In this document: positions 25,576-34,653 of the stretch, in pieces
Layout: each line of letters opens with the position of its first letter
Position numbering within the stretch: position 1 is the first letter of the stretch
Source: Bradyrhizobium roseum
Lineage (GTDB): Bacteria; Pseudomonadota; Alphaproteobacteria; Rhizobiales; Xanthobacteraceae
DNA: 64,000 nt
NCBI RefSeq assembly: GCF_030413175.1
Contig: NZ_CP129212.1
Coordinates: 6,967,001-7,031,000, forward strand
Direction: 5' to 3'
Program-made: the position numbers and the translations under genes
Notes under the pieces: model-generated
The model's input: only the letters and a program-made list of their open reading frames with translations
Told to the model about the DNA's origin: nothing
Databases searched by the model: none

Positions 25576-26358
25576 ATGCACGTCAAGGGCAAGGTCTGCG
25601 TCGTCACGGGCGCGGCGAGCGGCATCGGCGAAGCGGTGGCGCGCGCCTATGCGGAAGCCGGCGCGCGCGGCGTCGTCGTCGCCGACCTCAAGACTTCGCG
25701 CGACAGACTGGCGAAGGTCGCCGGCGACATCGACGGATTGGCCATCACGGCCGATGTCGGGCTGGAAGAGGACATCAAGGCGCTGATCGCCGCGGCCGAA
25801 GATAAATACGGCCCGGTCGACGTGTTCTTCTCCAACGCCGGCCTTTCGCGCAAAGGGCAGGAAACCGCCTCCGACGCCGATTGGGACGTGAGCTGGCGCG
25901 TCCATGTCATGAGCCATGTGTTCGCGGCGCGGGCGCTGGTGCCCGGCATGCTCGCGCGCGGCTCCGGCTATCTGCTCAACACGGCTTCCGCCGCGGGTCT
26001 GCTGGCGTCGTTGAATTCGATGCCCTATGGCGTGACGAAGAACGCCGCGGTCGCGCTTGCCGAGCATCTCGCCATTCAATATGGCGACCGCGGCATCCGC
26101 GTATCGGTGCTGTGCCCGCAGTCGGTGCAGACCGGCATGACCATGCCCGGCCCCAGCGCCGCGCGAGTCGACGGCGTGCTGCAGTCGCCGGAAGTGGCGC
26201 GCATGGTGATCGAGGCGATGGCGGAAGAGCGCTTCCTCATCCTGTCGCATCCGCAGGTCGCCGAATACATGCTGCGCAAGGCCTCCAGCCGCGACCGTTG
26301 GCTGGGCGGCATGCGCCGGCTGCGCGACAAGATCTATGGCGCGCCGCAGTCAGCCTGA
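25576..26358 (+). CDS. SDR-family oxidoreductase
   Basis: The 260-residue protein starts at ATG 25576 after GGGGA. It has TGAASGIGE for the cofactor, SNAGLS, a serine in NTASAAG and the catalytic MPYGVTKNA (Tyr-x3-Lys). The acidic residue in VVVADLK suggests NAD(H) preference. The end overlaps the tail of the convergent racemase gene by nine bases. Substrate unknown. Confidence 0.9.
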   Translation: MHVKGKVCVVTGAASGIGEAVARAYAEAGARGVVVADLKTSRDRLAKVAGDIDGLAITADVGLEEDIKALIAAAEDKYGPVDVFFSNAGLSRKGQETASDADWDVSWRVHVMSHVFAARALVPGMLARGSGYLLNTASAAGLLASLNSMPYGVTKNAAVALAEHLAIQYGDRGIRVSVLCPQSVQTGMTMPGPSAARVDGVLQSPEVARMVIEAMAEERFLILSHPQVAEYMLRKASSRDRWLGGMRRLRDKIYGAPQSA

Positions 26359-27084
26359 GGTCTTTGGCGCAAACGGCTGCAGTATTCCGGTATAAGCCTT
26401 CACGCCCGGCGACGCGTAAGAACCGCGCCGGGAAGTCGTCAACTTCAAGCCGGCCAACGCTTCGGCCTGTTTCACGGCGGCGGCAACGCCGTCGACGACG
26501 GGCACATCGAATTTGTGCGACAGTTTTTGCGCAAGATCGGCCATGCCGGCGCAACCGAGCACGATCGCCTCGGCGCCCCTGTCGAGCGCGCGGGATATCT
26601 CGGCTTCCAGTTTCGCCTCCGCGCCGGAGCCGGGCTTTTCGAGATCCAGCACCGCGACGTCGCAGGCGGTGACCTCGGCCCGTTCCGCAAAGCCGTAGCG
26701 GCGGACCAGTTCCTGCAGCGGCACGATCGAGCGCGGCAGTGTGGTCACGACGGCGATGCGCTTTGCGATCTGACCTGCCGTCACCAGCGCCGCCTCGCAA
26801 ATTCCGACCACCGGGAAGCGGGCCGCGGTCCGGGCCGCATCGAGGCCGGTGTCGTCAAAACACGCGACAATCGCGGCGTCGGCGTCCGGCGCATTCATCA
26901 GCGCCTGGATCAGGCCGGGCACGGCGAACGCCTCGTCGTAATACCCCTCGATCGAAACCGGTCCCATTGCCGACGTCACGGCGGAGATTTCAGTGCCAGG
27001 GCCTGCAACGACGCGCGCCGCGGCGCCGATGGTTTCGGTCATCGAGGCGGTGGTGTTCGGATTGACGATCAGGATTTTTGTCAT
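26350..27084 (-). CDS. Asp/Glu/hydantoin racemase superfamily protein
   Basis: The 244-residue protein opens MTKILIVNPNTTASMTETIG, as in allantoin/hydantoin racemases. Both catalytic cysteines are present: C75 in IVACFDDTG and C178 in VLGCAGMADL. Members include allantoin racemase, hydantoin racemase and maleate cis-trans isomerase. No hydantoinase or allantoinase is adjacent, so the substrate is open. Confidence 0.87.
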   Translation of the reverse strand: MTKILIVNPNTTASMTETIGAAARVVAGPGTEISAVTSAMGPVSIEGYYDEAFAVPGLIQALMNAPDADAAIVACFDDTGLDAARTAARFPVVGICEAALVTAGQIAKRIAVVTTLPRSIVPLQELVRRYGFAERAEVTACDVAVLDLEKPGSGAEAKLEAEISRALDRGAEAIVLGCAGMADLAQKLSHKFDVPVVDGVAAAVKQAEALAGLKLTTSRRGSYASPGVKAYTGILQPFAPKTSG

Positions 27085-27129
27085 GGGTGCATGGTAATGG
27101 GTATGGCGCGCAGTGCAACTCCGTCATCC

Positions 27130-27250
27130 GTCGTCCCTGCGAACGCAGAGACCCATACGCCGTGACGTGTGTTTTGAGGGTTGCTGTTCGAAGGCTTCGT
27201 TTCAACAACCGAAGCCTGTGGTTATGGGTCCCCGCGTTCGCAGGGACGAC
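27130..27250. repeat. Intergenic palindromic element, family A, copy 4
   Basis: Left end GTCGTCCCTGCGAACGCAGAG, right end GGGTCCCCGCGTTCGCAGGG followed by ACGAC, an inverted pair. The inner part GGCTTCGTTTCAACAACCGAAGCC is a second hairpin. It lies between two minus-strand genes. Confidence 0.75.
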
Positions 27251-27252
27251 TT

Positions 27253-27933
27253 CTACACAATGGCCTTAACCCACGCCGCGAACGCATCCAGCGCCTCATC
27301 CAATACCTCCTGATCGTTCCGCCCCGAACTCTTCAGCACGTGGAAGGAATGATCGGCGCCCTTGAGCAAACACAACGTCGCCCGCGATCCCAGACTTTTG
27401 ACGACGGGTTCGAGCAGGCTCAGCTCCGCCAGCGCATCGCGCGTGCCCTGCAGGAACAGCATCGGGATTTTGACATCGGCGAGATGCGTCGCCCGGTCGC
27501 GGGAGGGTTTTCCAGCCGGATGCAACGGAAAGCCGAAGAACGCCAGCCCCCGCACGCCGGGCAAGGGTGAGAGCGCCTGCGCCTGCGACGTCATCCGCCC
27601 GCCGAACGACCGGCCGCCCGCGATCAGCGGCAAAGCATCGCAGCGCCGCCCGGCTTCCGCCACCGCCGCCCGCACCGCGGCGTGCGCGACCGCGGGCGCA
27701 TCGGGTCGCTTGCTCCCCCTCTCCATGTAGGGAAACTGATAGCGCAACGACGCGATGCCGCGCGCGCCCAGACCGTCTGCGACAGCTTCCATCGACGCAT
27801 GGGTCATGCCCGCGCCGGCCCCGTGCGCGAAGACATAACACGCCCGAGCCTGCGGCGGCGCGACCAGCAAGGCTGAAACCGCCTCGCCCGGGCCAACCTC
27901 GATTCGGAGCGATTGCGCGTCAACGATTGTCAT
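27253..27933 (-). CDS. Alpha/beta hydrolase (KANL3/Tex30-like family)
   Basis: The 226-residue hydrolase has the oxyanion loop FAHGAGAGMTHASM, the nucleophile elbow GGRSFGGRM, an acidic residue after FLQGTRD and the histidine in GADHSFHV. The family is related to dienelactone hydrolases and includes uncharacterised bacterial esterases. It appears to be a single gene. Its stop lies three bases from repeat copy 4. Confidence 0.85.
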   Translation of the reverse strand: MTIVDAQSLRIEVGPGEAVSALLVAPPQARACYVFAHGAGAGMTHASMEAVADGLGARGIASLRYQFPYMERGSKRPDAPAVAHAAVRAAVAEAGRRCDALPLIAGGRSFGGRMTSQAQALSPLPGVRGLAFFGFPLHPAGKPSRDRATHLADVKIPMLFLQGTRDALAELSLLEPVVKSLGSRATLCLLKGADHSFHVLKSSGRNDQEVLDEALDAFAAWVKAIV

Positions 27934-28015
27934 ATGATCCGATCGGCAACACTGGGATGACCGGGACAGTATAGAGGAAACAACCGAGCGAAAGCGAACA
28001 CGACCAAAACAATCC

Positions 28016-28042
28016 CGGCCGTGGCCGAGAACGCCACGGCCG
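28016..28042 (-). terminator. Hairpin terminator after the GST gene
   Basis: CGGCCGTGGC (28016-28025), a seven-base loop, and GCCACGGCCG (28033-28042) form a perfect 10-bp stem 23 bases past the stop at 28065. On the minus strand it is followed by GATTGTTTTGG, a modest U-rich tract. Confidence 0.6.
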
Positions 28043-28064
28043 AAATGTTCCCGCGGAACGGACG

Positions 28065-28748
28065 TCAGGCCGCCGAGAGGAAATCGCGCTTCAGTCCCAT
28101 TTGATCGACAAACGGCCTCTCGTCCGCCAGCGCCTGCTGGAACGGCGCGGTCGCAACGATCCCGCGCAGATAGTTTGCGAGATTCGGATACCGGGCGGCG
28201 TCGATTTCAAAGCCCACATATTGATAGACGATGAAGTTCGACGCGATCGCGATGTCCGCCAGTGTCATGGCGTTGCCGACAAGGAATCTTCCTCCGATCT
28301 GGCGTTCGAGATAGCCAAGGATTTTCGGCTGCACATTCGTCAGCACATCATCCACCACAGCCTTGTCGGTCGGGACGTTGCGGATATGGGGGCCGACGAT
28401 CGTCTGGGCGAACAGCGGATGCACCACATGCCGGAAGATCGTGCCGCCGGCATAGGCGTCGAACCACAGCACGCGCGCATAGTCCCTGATGTCCGCCGGC
28501 AAGATCGGCGGCGCGGGCTGCTTCCTCTCGAGGTAGAGGCAGATGGCGGTCGAATCGGCGAGCGTAAAATCTCCGTCCTGCATGACCGGGATTAGTCCGG
28601 TTGGGCTGAGCGTGCCCCAATTGGCAGGCGGGTTGCCGGGCATCACCGGAATCACCACCTCGAACGTGTAGTCGATCTTCTTCAGGATCGCGGTGACGAT
28701 CGCCTTTCTGGTGTGAACGGAAAGCGGAACGCCGTGAATCGTAAGCAT
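28065..28748 (-). CDS. Glutathione S-transferase family protein
   Basis: The 227-residue protein starts at ATG 28748 with CAGGAG upstream. The N-terminal thioredoxin fold has LSPTGLIPVM (cis-Pro) and ADSTAICLYLERK (the Glu/Asp-Ser glutathione motif). The C-terminal helical domain contains GNAMTLADIAIAS. It is a soluble conjugating enzyme of unknown substrate. It lies 107 bases downstream of the MerR gene and may be its target. Confidence 0.9.
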   Translation of the reverse strand: MLTIHGVPLSVHTRKAIVTAILKKIDYTFEVVIPVMPGNPPANWGTLSPTGLIPVMQDGDFTLADSTAICLYLERKQPAPPILPADIRDYARVLWFDAYAGGTIFRHVVHPLFAQTIVGPHIRNVPTDKAVVDDVLTNVQPKILGYLERQIGGRFLVGNAMTLADIAIASNFIVYQYVGFEIDAARYPNLANYLRGIVATAPFQQALADERPFVDQMGLKRDFLSAA

Positions 28749-28855
28749 GTCTACTCCTGTTGGGATTGGCCGCCGGCCGGAAGCCGGCACAGCGGTTCGG
28801 GTGGCCGGAACGCGCACGCGTGCCGGAGTCGGTGGTTTGAGAGAGTGAAAGGAAG

Positions 28856-29692
28856 CTAGGCGGCCAGCTTCACGGGAAACTGGATCTCAACCAGTGCGCC
28901 TTCGAAGCCGGGAGGCCCGGTAATGGACTCCAGGAATACTTCACGGCACGGCCCGGCGATCTGGTAGTTGTTGGCTTCGATCCAGCTGCCGACCGCGCCG
29001 AATGAGCTGTGGCTTTCCATATTGGTGCCCGGCCGGACGAGAGTCGCCATGGCCTCCACCGCCGGCAGTTCGCCGGCGCGCAGCAGATAATCGCCGGTCA
29101 GGCGGACGCCGCCATTGGACGGCCGCGTCAACGAGAAGCCGATCTCGAGATCGAGCTTGTCGTCGTCGTGATCGTTGCGCGCGACCACGACCAGCTTGTC
29201 GCGCAGCGCCGGCCTGATCTGCCGCGCACCGTCTTCGGCGACGAGGCGGACCATCCGGACCACTTCGTCCATGTCGGCGCACGAACATTGCAGCGACAGG
29301 AACGGCGTTGCCTCGACCGATTTGAGGATGACGTCAAATCCTTCCGTGCCGCCGTGCCGGTCGATTTGCGCGATGCGGGATTCGATATGGCGCAAGCGCG
29401 TCTCCTCCGCGCGCAGCGACCGCTCCACTTCTGCCCGCTTCAGCGTCAGCATGGCCCGTAGTTCGATTGGCGAGATCGCGTCCTTCAACAGCGGCCCGAT
29501 CTGCTCCAGAGAGAGGCCGAGCTCCTTCAGTGCGAGAATGCCGTTCAGTCGCGGCAATTGCCGGATGCTGTAGTAGCGATAGCCGGTCTGGATATCGATA
29601 TGGGCGGGCTGCAGCAATCCGATCTGGTCGTAGAACCGCAACTGCCGGCTCGATACCTGCGCGATCTGGGCGAATTCGCCGATTCGGAACAT
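28856..29692 (-). CDS. MerR-family regulator with GyrI-like effector domain
   Basis: The 278-residue protein starts at ATG 29692, sharing a base with the stop of the upstream small ORF (TGATG). The N-terminal MerR domain MFRIGEFAQIAQVSSRQLRFYDQIGLL is followed by a dimerisation helix to about residue 110. A C-terminal GyrI/BmrR-like ligand domain ends in LVEIQFPVKL. Such proteins sense hydrophobic cations or drugs and activate detoxification genes, here perhaps the GST gene downstream. Confidence 0.9.
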   Translation of the reverse strand: MFRIGEFAQIAQVSSRQLRFYDQIGLLQPAHIDIQTGYRYYSIRQLPRLNGILALKELGLSLEQIGPLLKDAISPIELRAMLTLKRAEVERSLRAEETRLRHIESRIAQIDRHGGTEGFDVILKSVEATPFLSLQCSCADMDEVVRMVRLVAEDGARQIRPALRDKLVVVARNDHDDDKLDLEIGFSLTRPSNGGVRLTGDYLLRAGELPAVEAMATLVRPGTNMESHSSFGAVGSWIEANNYQIAGPCREVFLESITGPPGFEGALVEIQFPVKLAA

Positions 29693-29886
29693 CAGAACTC
29701 TCCATCCATGAGCGGACTTCGTTTCAGCTTGCGGGGAAGGCGTGGTCGCGGGGTCACCAAGGTCTTGATCGTACGGCTCCAAATCTGAAAGGTTTCGCTT
29801 CGGGCGGATCGCGGCAAGGCAACGGCTGCCGACGCGGCGGCCAGAGTGCCGAGGGAGAGATGGATAAAGCTGTGGCGGGCGGCCAT
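29692..29886 (-). CDS. Small ORF (64 aa) with signal-like N-terminus, coupled to the merR gene
   Basis: The start at ATG 29886 has GAGGAG six bases upstream, a stronger site than most genes here. The product has a signal-like segment FIHLSLGTLAAASAAVALP, then SARSETFQIWS and a basic end TPRPRLPRKLKRS. It stops at the TGA that overlaps the MerR ATG, suggesting translational coupling. It may be a leader peptide, or the truncated N-terminus of an exported binding protein. No family is recognised. Confidence 0.5.
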   Translation of the reverse strand: MAARHSFIHLSLGTLAAASAAVALPRSARSETFQIWSRTIKTLVTPRPRLPRKLKRSPLMDGEF

Positions 29887-30243
29887 AAGCGGCTCCTCTG
29901 TTTCGAGGAGCGCATTGTGCGGGTTTGACGCGACGTCAAAGTCAAGCGACCTTTTCATACATGACGGCGCCGCGAAACTGGCAGGGATTGCTCATAAGTG
30001 ATTCGGGGAATGACCGAGGCGACGCCCTGAACTGAATCGATGCGATTCTAGGGCCTGCCTCGGCCGCGGTCGGCGTGACATCATGCGCGGGGCAGCGCAG
30101 CCGGATTCATGGACAGGTCTCTGGCGCCACTATACGGTAGTATCATATTGAATCGCACGCCAAGGGTGATTCGCCTTTCGGCGTTTTTTGATAGACGGAT
30201 GTTTCGACGTAACCGACGCGCGGTTTTGAAAGGGGGCGGGGCC
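29887..30243. other. 357-base divergent region upstream of the small ORF/merR and the cytochrome gene
   Basis: Promoters for both directions must lie here. A frame open from 30109 is continuous with the cytochrome gene, but its reading (SIILNRTPRVIRLSAFF) does not look like a signal sequence and has no ribosome site. I see no hairpin or gene that I can support. Confidence 0.4.
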
Positions 30244-32091
30244 ATGCGTGGCAAAAGGATTGCAAAGATCGTGATCGCACTGGCGATCGTCGCCGTCGTC
30301 TACGGCGTCGTGAAGGACGATGCCGCCAAGCTCTGGCAAGATCTGCATGTGAAGATCGTGGAGCGCCCCGCACCGAAGAAGACGGTCTGGCTCGACCAGG
30401 GCATATCAAAGGAGAAGCTGAGCTGGTTCTATCACGCCGACCAGGGAACGCGCACTTTCGGCTTCCCGTTTGAGTGGTTCATGGCGCTGGAGCAGCCGAC
30501 GATTTCGTGGATGCCGTTCGCCAAGGTCGGCCTGTTCAGCGACACCGCCTATCTCGACCGCTATGGCTTCATCCCGGACACCGTCATTCCCGGCAAGGAG
30601 GCGCTTCCTATCGGGATCGCGAAGGGCACGCCGATGCTCGACCCGACCGGCGCGGTCTGGCGCAACCCGCGGACCAAGAAGGAGATGATCAGCGTCGGCC
30701 TGACCTGCGCGGCCTGCCACACCGGCAGCTTCACCTATAACGACACCGCGGTCGTCATCGACGGCGGACCGGCGCTCACCAATCTCTTCGTGATGAAGCA
30801 GGGCATGGGCATCTCGCTGCTGATGACGCGCCTCGTACCCGGCCGGTTCGACCGTTTCGCCGACCGCATCCTCGGACCAGACTCGAGCATCGACGACCGC
30901 GCGACGCTGAAGAACCAGCTCGATCAGGTCCTGGCCCAGTACAAGCAGGTGAAGAACCTGGAAGAACGGGTCGCCTCCCAGAGCATTCTGGAGGGTTACG
31001 GACGGCTCGACGCGCTCAACCGGATCGGCAACCAGGTGTTTTCGATCGACCTGAAGAAGCCGGAAAACTACGCCGGCTCCTCCGCGCCGGTGCATTACCC
31101 GCGGATCTGGAACACGCCATGGTTCGACTGGGTGCAGTACAATGGCTCGATCATGCAGCCGATGGTGCGCAACGCCGGCGAATCGCTCGGCGTGTCGGCC
31201 GAACTCAATCTGACCGATCCGTCGAAGGGCCTCTATAAATCCAGCGTCGACGTCGACAAGCTGTTCGCGATGGAGCAGATGATCAAGGGCGACACGCTGC
31301 CGAATGCCAAGACCGGCTTTCCGGGCCTGCGGTCGCCGAAATGGCCGGCCGACATTCTGCCGCCGGTCGACCAGAAGCTGGCCGACAAGGGCGCCGAACT
31401 CTACAAGACCCATTGCCAGGAATGTCATCGCCCGCCGGTGACGAGCGAGGCGTTTTACGATTTCAACAACAAGAAATGGTGGCGCAAGAACGAGGCCGGC
31501 GAGCCGATCCTCGTGGTCGAGAACATTCCGATCTCGCATATCGGGACCGATCCCGCGCAGGCGGCGGACATGATCGCCCGAACCGTCGCGGTGCCCGAAA
31601 ATCTCGGAATCAAGAGCAGCAGCTTCGCGTTCGCGCTGGGCGAACTGGTCGAGAAGACCGTCAACACCATCTTCGACCAGCGGAAGCCGCCCGCGACTCC
31701 GGCGGAGCGCAAGCGCTTCGACGGCTACATGCCGAACGAACTCCGCGGCGAGCTTGCCTACAAGGTGCGTCCGCTCAACGGCATATGGGCGACGCCGCCC
31801 TATCTGCACAACGCTTCGGTGCCGACCATCGAAGATCTTCTCGGTGATCCCGATAATCGGCCGCGGACATTCTATCTCGGCAGCCGCGAATACGACCCCG
31901 TGAAGCTCGGCTACAAGACCGACCCGATCGCCAACGGCTTCGTATTCGACACCTCGATTCGCGGCAATTCGAACAGGGGGCACGAATTCAGGAAGGATTT
32001 CAGCAAGGACAAGGAAATCACGGGCGTGATCGGACCGGCCCTGTCGGCAGACGATCGAAAGGCGCTGATCGAATACCTCAAGACGCTTTGA
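30244..32091 (+). CDS. Di-heme c-type cytochrome, RoxA/MauG-like
   Basis: The start at ATG 30244 follows a G-rich site (AAGGGGGCGGGG); 615 residues. An N-terminal membrane anchor or signal (residues 8-23) leads to a periplasmic chain. Two heme motifs are seen: CAACH at 155-159 and CQECH at 391-395. A MauG-type histidine motif, PYLHNASVPTIEDLL, is near 522. The length, heme spacing and MauG motif resemble the RoxA/RoxB rubber-oxygenase family and di-heme peroxidase relatives. It may oxidise an organic substrate or reduce peroxide in the periplasm. No dedicated maturation genes are adjacent. Confidence 0.85.
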   Translation: MRGKRIAKIVIALAIVAVVYGVVKDDAAKLWQDLHVKIVERPAPKKTVWLDQGISKEKLSWFYHADQGTRTFGFPFEWFMALEQPTISWMPFAKVGLFSDTAYLDRYGFIPDTVIPGKEALPIGIAKGTPMLDPTGAVWRNPRTKKEMISVGLTCAACHTGSFTYNDTAVVIDGGPALTNLFVMKQGMGISLLMTRLVPGRFDRFADRILGPDSSIDDRATLKNQLDQVLAQYKQVKNLEERVASQSILEGYGRLDALNRIGNQVFSIDLKKPENYAGSSAPVHYPRIWNTPWFDWVQYNGSIMQPMVRNAGESLGVSAELNLTDPSKGLYKSSVDVDKLFAMEQMIKGDTLPNAKTGFPGLRSPKWPADILPPVDQKLADKGAELYKTHCQECHRPPVTSEAFYDFNNKKWWRKNEAGEPILVVENIPISHIGTDPAQAADMIARTVAVPENLGIKSSSFAFALGELVEKTVNTIFDQRKPPATPAERKRFDGYMPNELRGELAYKVRPLNGIWATPPYLHNASVPTIEDLLGDPDNRPRTFYLGSREYDPVKLGYKTDPIANGFVFDTSIRGNSNRGHEFRKDFSKDKEITGVIGPALSADDRKALIEYLKTL

Positions 32092-32119
32092 GGCGATCCG
32101 CTATCCGGCATGCCGCGCC

Positions 32120-32362
32120 TTACCTGCTGACCACCAGCCGCAAACGCGGCTTGATCGTGGCTTCCAGCTCGGACTTGAGCTGGTGCACGCGCGGATCGTC
32201 GGAGCGGGCTGCGCACACTGAATATTGATGGACAGAGCACGCCAGCGCGCGCCGCTCTTCGGGCGTCCGCGTCACCTGCGGGCTGGACAATCTCAGCACC
32301 ATTCCGCCGAGCTGCACCAGCATGTCGTCGAGGGTCCGGTTCACACTCGCAATCCGATCCAT
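32120..32362 (-). CDS. Hypothetical protein, 80 aa
   Basis: Starts at ATG 32362 with AGGGAG eight bases upstream. It is a soluble helical protein (VNRTLDDMLVQLGGMVLRL, then RRALACSVHQYSVCAARSDD) with two cysteines and no signal or membrane span. It converges on the cytochrome gene with 28 bases between. No family is recognised. Confidence 0.6.
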   Translation of the reverse strand: MDRIASVNRTLDDMLVQLGGMVLRLSSPQVTRTPEERRALACSVHQYSVCAARSDDPRVHQLKSELEATIKPRLRLVVSR

Positions 32363-32605
32363 GGCACCACTCCCTTGATAAGGAAGTAACGAACAAGTCC
32401 GTCGGCCCGTTCCGCGCGCGCCCCCTTACGGCTAACGGGAAGTAAACGGCACACGATTCTATCGACGCAGGCCGTGTGTCTGCTTGCCGGACTCACTACC
32501 AATTGAACGAAATCAGCTCGCCTCTTTCGTTCAAACGCTGCGATTGCGGCATCCGCTCCCGTTACCTATGCTGACGCATTATTCCGCAACGGAGGCGCGT
32601 TTCCC

Positions 32606-33568
32606 ATGATTCCACCGCTCGACCCCGTCATCGCCCAGATCATCCCGCTGCTGCCGCTGCGCGATCCGACGTCGATGACGCCGCAGAGTGCGCGCGAGGC
32701 GCTCAGTGCGCTGGCGGCCTCGCGCGCGGCGGTCCCGCCGCCGCCGGTGACGAGCGCGGAGGACATCAAGGTGAAGGGCGCGGCCGGATTCCTCGGCGCG
32801 CGGCTCTACCGCAACGGCAGCGGGAAGTCGCCGACGGTCGTGTTCTTCCACGGCGGCGGCTGGGTCGCCGGCGATCTCGACACCCACGACCGGCAGGCGC
32901 GCTGGCTCGCGATCGAGACCGGCGCGGTCGTCATCTCCGTCGACTATCGCCGCCCGCCCGAGGTCAAGTTTCCCGGCGCGTTCGAGGATGCCGTCGCGGC
33001 GACCAAGGACGTGATCGACCGCATCGCCGAATTCGGCGGCGAAGCAAGCCGCGTCGGCGTGGCCGGCGACAGCGCCGGCGGCAACCTCGCGGCCGTCACC
33101 GCGATCGCCTGTCGCGACGCCGGCATCAGGCTGGCGGCGCAGCTGTTGGTCTATCCCGTCACCGACGTCGCCGGAAACTTCGCCGATACAAAAGAGAACG
33201 CGCGCTTCCCCTCGCGCAGCGAGAACGCGGAAGGCTATTTCCTCACCCGCGCCACCATGGAATGGTTTTGCGGCCACTACCTCGTCGACCCGAAAGACGG
33301 CGCCGACTGGCGCGTGTCGCCGCTGCGGGCCAACAGCCTCGCCGGCCTTGCGCCCGCGGTCGTCACGACCGCCTGGTTCGATCCGCTCCGCGACGAGGGC
33401 AAGGCCTACGCCGACGCCCTAAAGGCCGCCGGGGTGCCGACCAGCTATCATGACGGCCTCGGCCTGATTCACGGCTATTTCGGCCTCGGCGAGGCGTCGG
33501 AGACGGCCAAAAGCGAAGCACAACGCGCCCGGGCGGATTTCAAGGCGCTGCTCACGGCCGGCGCCTGA
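32606..33568 (+). CDS. Alpha/beta hydrolase, hormone-sensitive-lipase family esterase
   Basis: The 320-residue protein has the oxyanion motif HGGGW at 82-86, the nucleophile S156 in GDSAGGN, the acid in TAWFDPLRDEG and the His in GLIHGYFGL, a complete HSL-type catalytic set. The length is normal. It probably hydrolyses short acyl esters in the cytoplasm. It is a single gene with a hairpin after its stop. Confidence 0.93.
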   Translation: MIPPLDPVIAQIIPLLPLRDPTSMTPQSAREALSALAASRAAVPPPPVTSAEDIKVKGAAGFLGARLYRNGSGKSPTVVFFHGGGWVAGDLDTHDRQARWLAIETGAVVISVDYRRPPEVKFPGAFEDAVAATKDVIDRIAEFGGEASRVGVAGDSAGGNLAAVTAIACRDAGIRLAAQLLVYPVTDVAGNFADTKENARFPSRSENAEGYFLTRATMEWFCGHYLVDPKDGADWRVSPLRANSLAGLAPAVVTTAWFDPLRDEGKAYADALKAAGVPTSYHDGLGLIHGYFGLGEASETAKSEAQRARADFKALLTAGA

Positions 33569-33579
33569 AGCGGGATGGG

Positions 33580-33599
33580 TTGGCGCCGAAGGGCGCCAA
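33580..33599 (+). terminator. Hairpin after the esterase gene
   Basis: TTGGCGCC-GAAG-GGCGCCAA is a perfect 8-bp stem with a GNRA-like tetraloop, 11 bases past the stop. It has no clear U-tract (ACACAAAAC follows), so it may stabilise the 3' end rather than terminate. Confidence 0.45.
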
Positions 33600-33714
33600 C
33601 ACAAAACATCGAAAACAACCCCATGCAAAGTAGCTAAGTCTTTGCCAACAGACCTCTTTTAACCGGCGGTGGGCGCTTGAGACGACCTGTTGCCACGACC
33701 GAACCGCCGGCGGC

Positions 33715-34653
33715 TCATCCCCTCTCGATCGTCACCTGCTCGGCCAGGCGCGCGACGTCGGCCGGCCGGCACAGCTCCGTTCCGGGATGCAGCAGGGCTG
33801 CGGCGCCGGCGGCGACGGCCAGGCGGAAGGCATCGGCACGCGAGGCATCCGACGCAAGCCGCCAGATCAGCGCCGCCAGAAAGCTGTCGCCGGCGCCGAC
33901 CGCGCTGCGCGGCGTGATCAGGATCGGCTGCGCGCGCAGCACCTCATCGCGCGTCACCAGCGCCGCGCCGAGGTGGGCCATCGTCAACGCGACGACGGTC
34001 GCCTTCCCCGTTCCGACCAGATCCCTTGCGGCCACTTCCCATTCGTAAGCGTCCGACGGCTCGCTTCCGGTCAACTCGCGCATCTCGCGCAGATTCGGCT
34101 TGATGAGATCGACGCCTTCGGCCGCCGCCGCGGCCAGCGCCGGTCCCGACGTATCCAGCACGAACTTCGCGCCGCGCTGTTTGGCGATCCGCGCCACCTG
34201 CGCGTAGAAGTCGTCGGGCACGCCCTCGGGCAGGCTCCCGCTCGCGACCAGATAGCGGGGAAAGGGTTCAAGCGCCGCAACCAGCGTCAGGCATTCCCGC
34301 CACTCGGATTCGGCAAGCCGCGGACCGGGAAGAATGAAGCGGTATTGCCGGCCTGCACCGATCTCATCGACGAAGAAATTCTCCCGCGTCTCGCCCGCGA
34401 TCGCCCAGGTCTGGCTGACGACGCCCTCCTGGTCGAGCAATTGCCGCAGCAGCTTTCCGATCGCGCCGCCGACCGGGTAGATCGCACGGGCATCACCGCC
34501 GAGCCGCCGGATCACCCGCGCGACATTGACGCCGCCGCCACCGGGATCGCGGCGCTGGGTCTTGCCGCGCAGCTTGGCCACCGGCACGATCCGCTCGACC
34601 GAAGTCGAGAGATCGATCGCCGGGCTCGGAGTGATCGTGATGATATCGGTCAT
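33715..34653 (-). CDS. PfkB-family sugar kinase (1-phosphofructokinase/tagatose-6-P kinase-like)
   Basis: The 312-residue kinase starts at ATG 34653 (MTDIITITPSPAIDLSTSVE). It has the PfkB N-terminal signature DPGGGGVNVARVIRRLGG, VASGSLPEGVPDDFY, LIKPNLREM and the C-terminal catalytic ITPRSAVGAGDSF. It phosphorylates a sugar phosphate such as fructose-1-P, tagatose-6-P or fructose-6-P (PfkB/LacC type). The ribosome site is weak. It is a single gene with no PTS genes nearby, so a fructose-6-P kinase role is plausible. Confidence 0.9.
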   Translation of the reverse strand: MTDIITITPSPAIDLSTSVERIVPVAKLRGKTQRRDPGGGGVNVARVIRRLGGDARAIYPVGGAIGKLLRQLLDQEGVVSQTWAIAGETRENFFVDEIGAGRQYRFILPGPRLAESEWRECLTLVAALEPFPRYLVASGSLPEGVPDDFYAQVARIAKQRGAKFVLDTSGPALAAAAAEGVDLIKPNLREMRELTGSEPSDAYEWEVAARDLVGTGKATVVALTMAHLGAALVTRDEVLRAQPILITPRSAVGAGDSFLAALIWRLASDASRADAFRLAVAAGAAALLHPGTELCRPADVARLAEQVTIERG

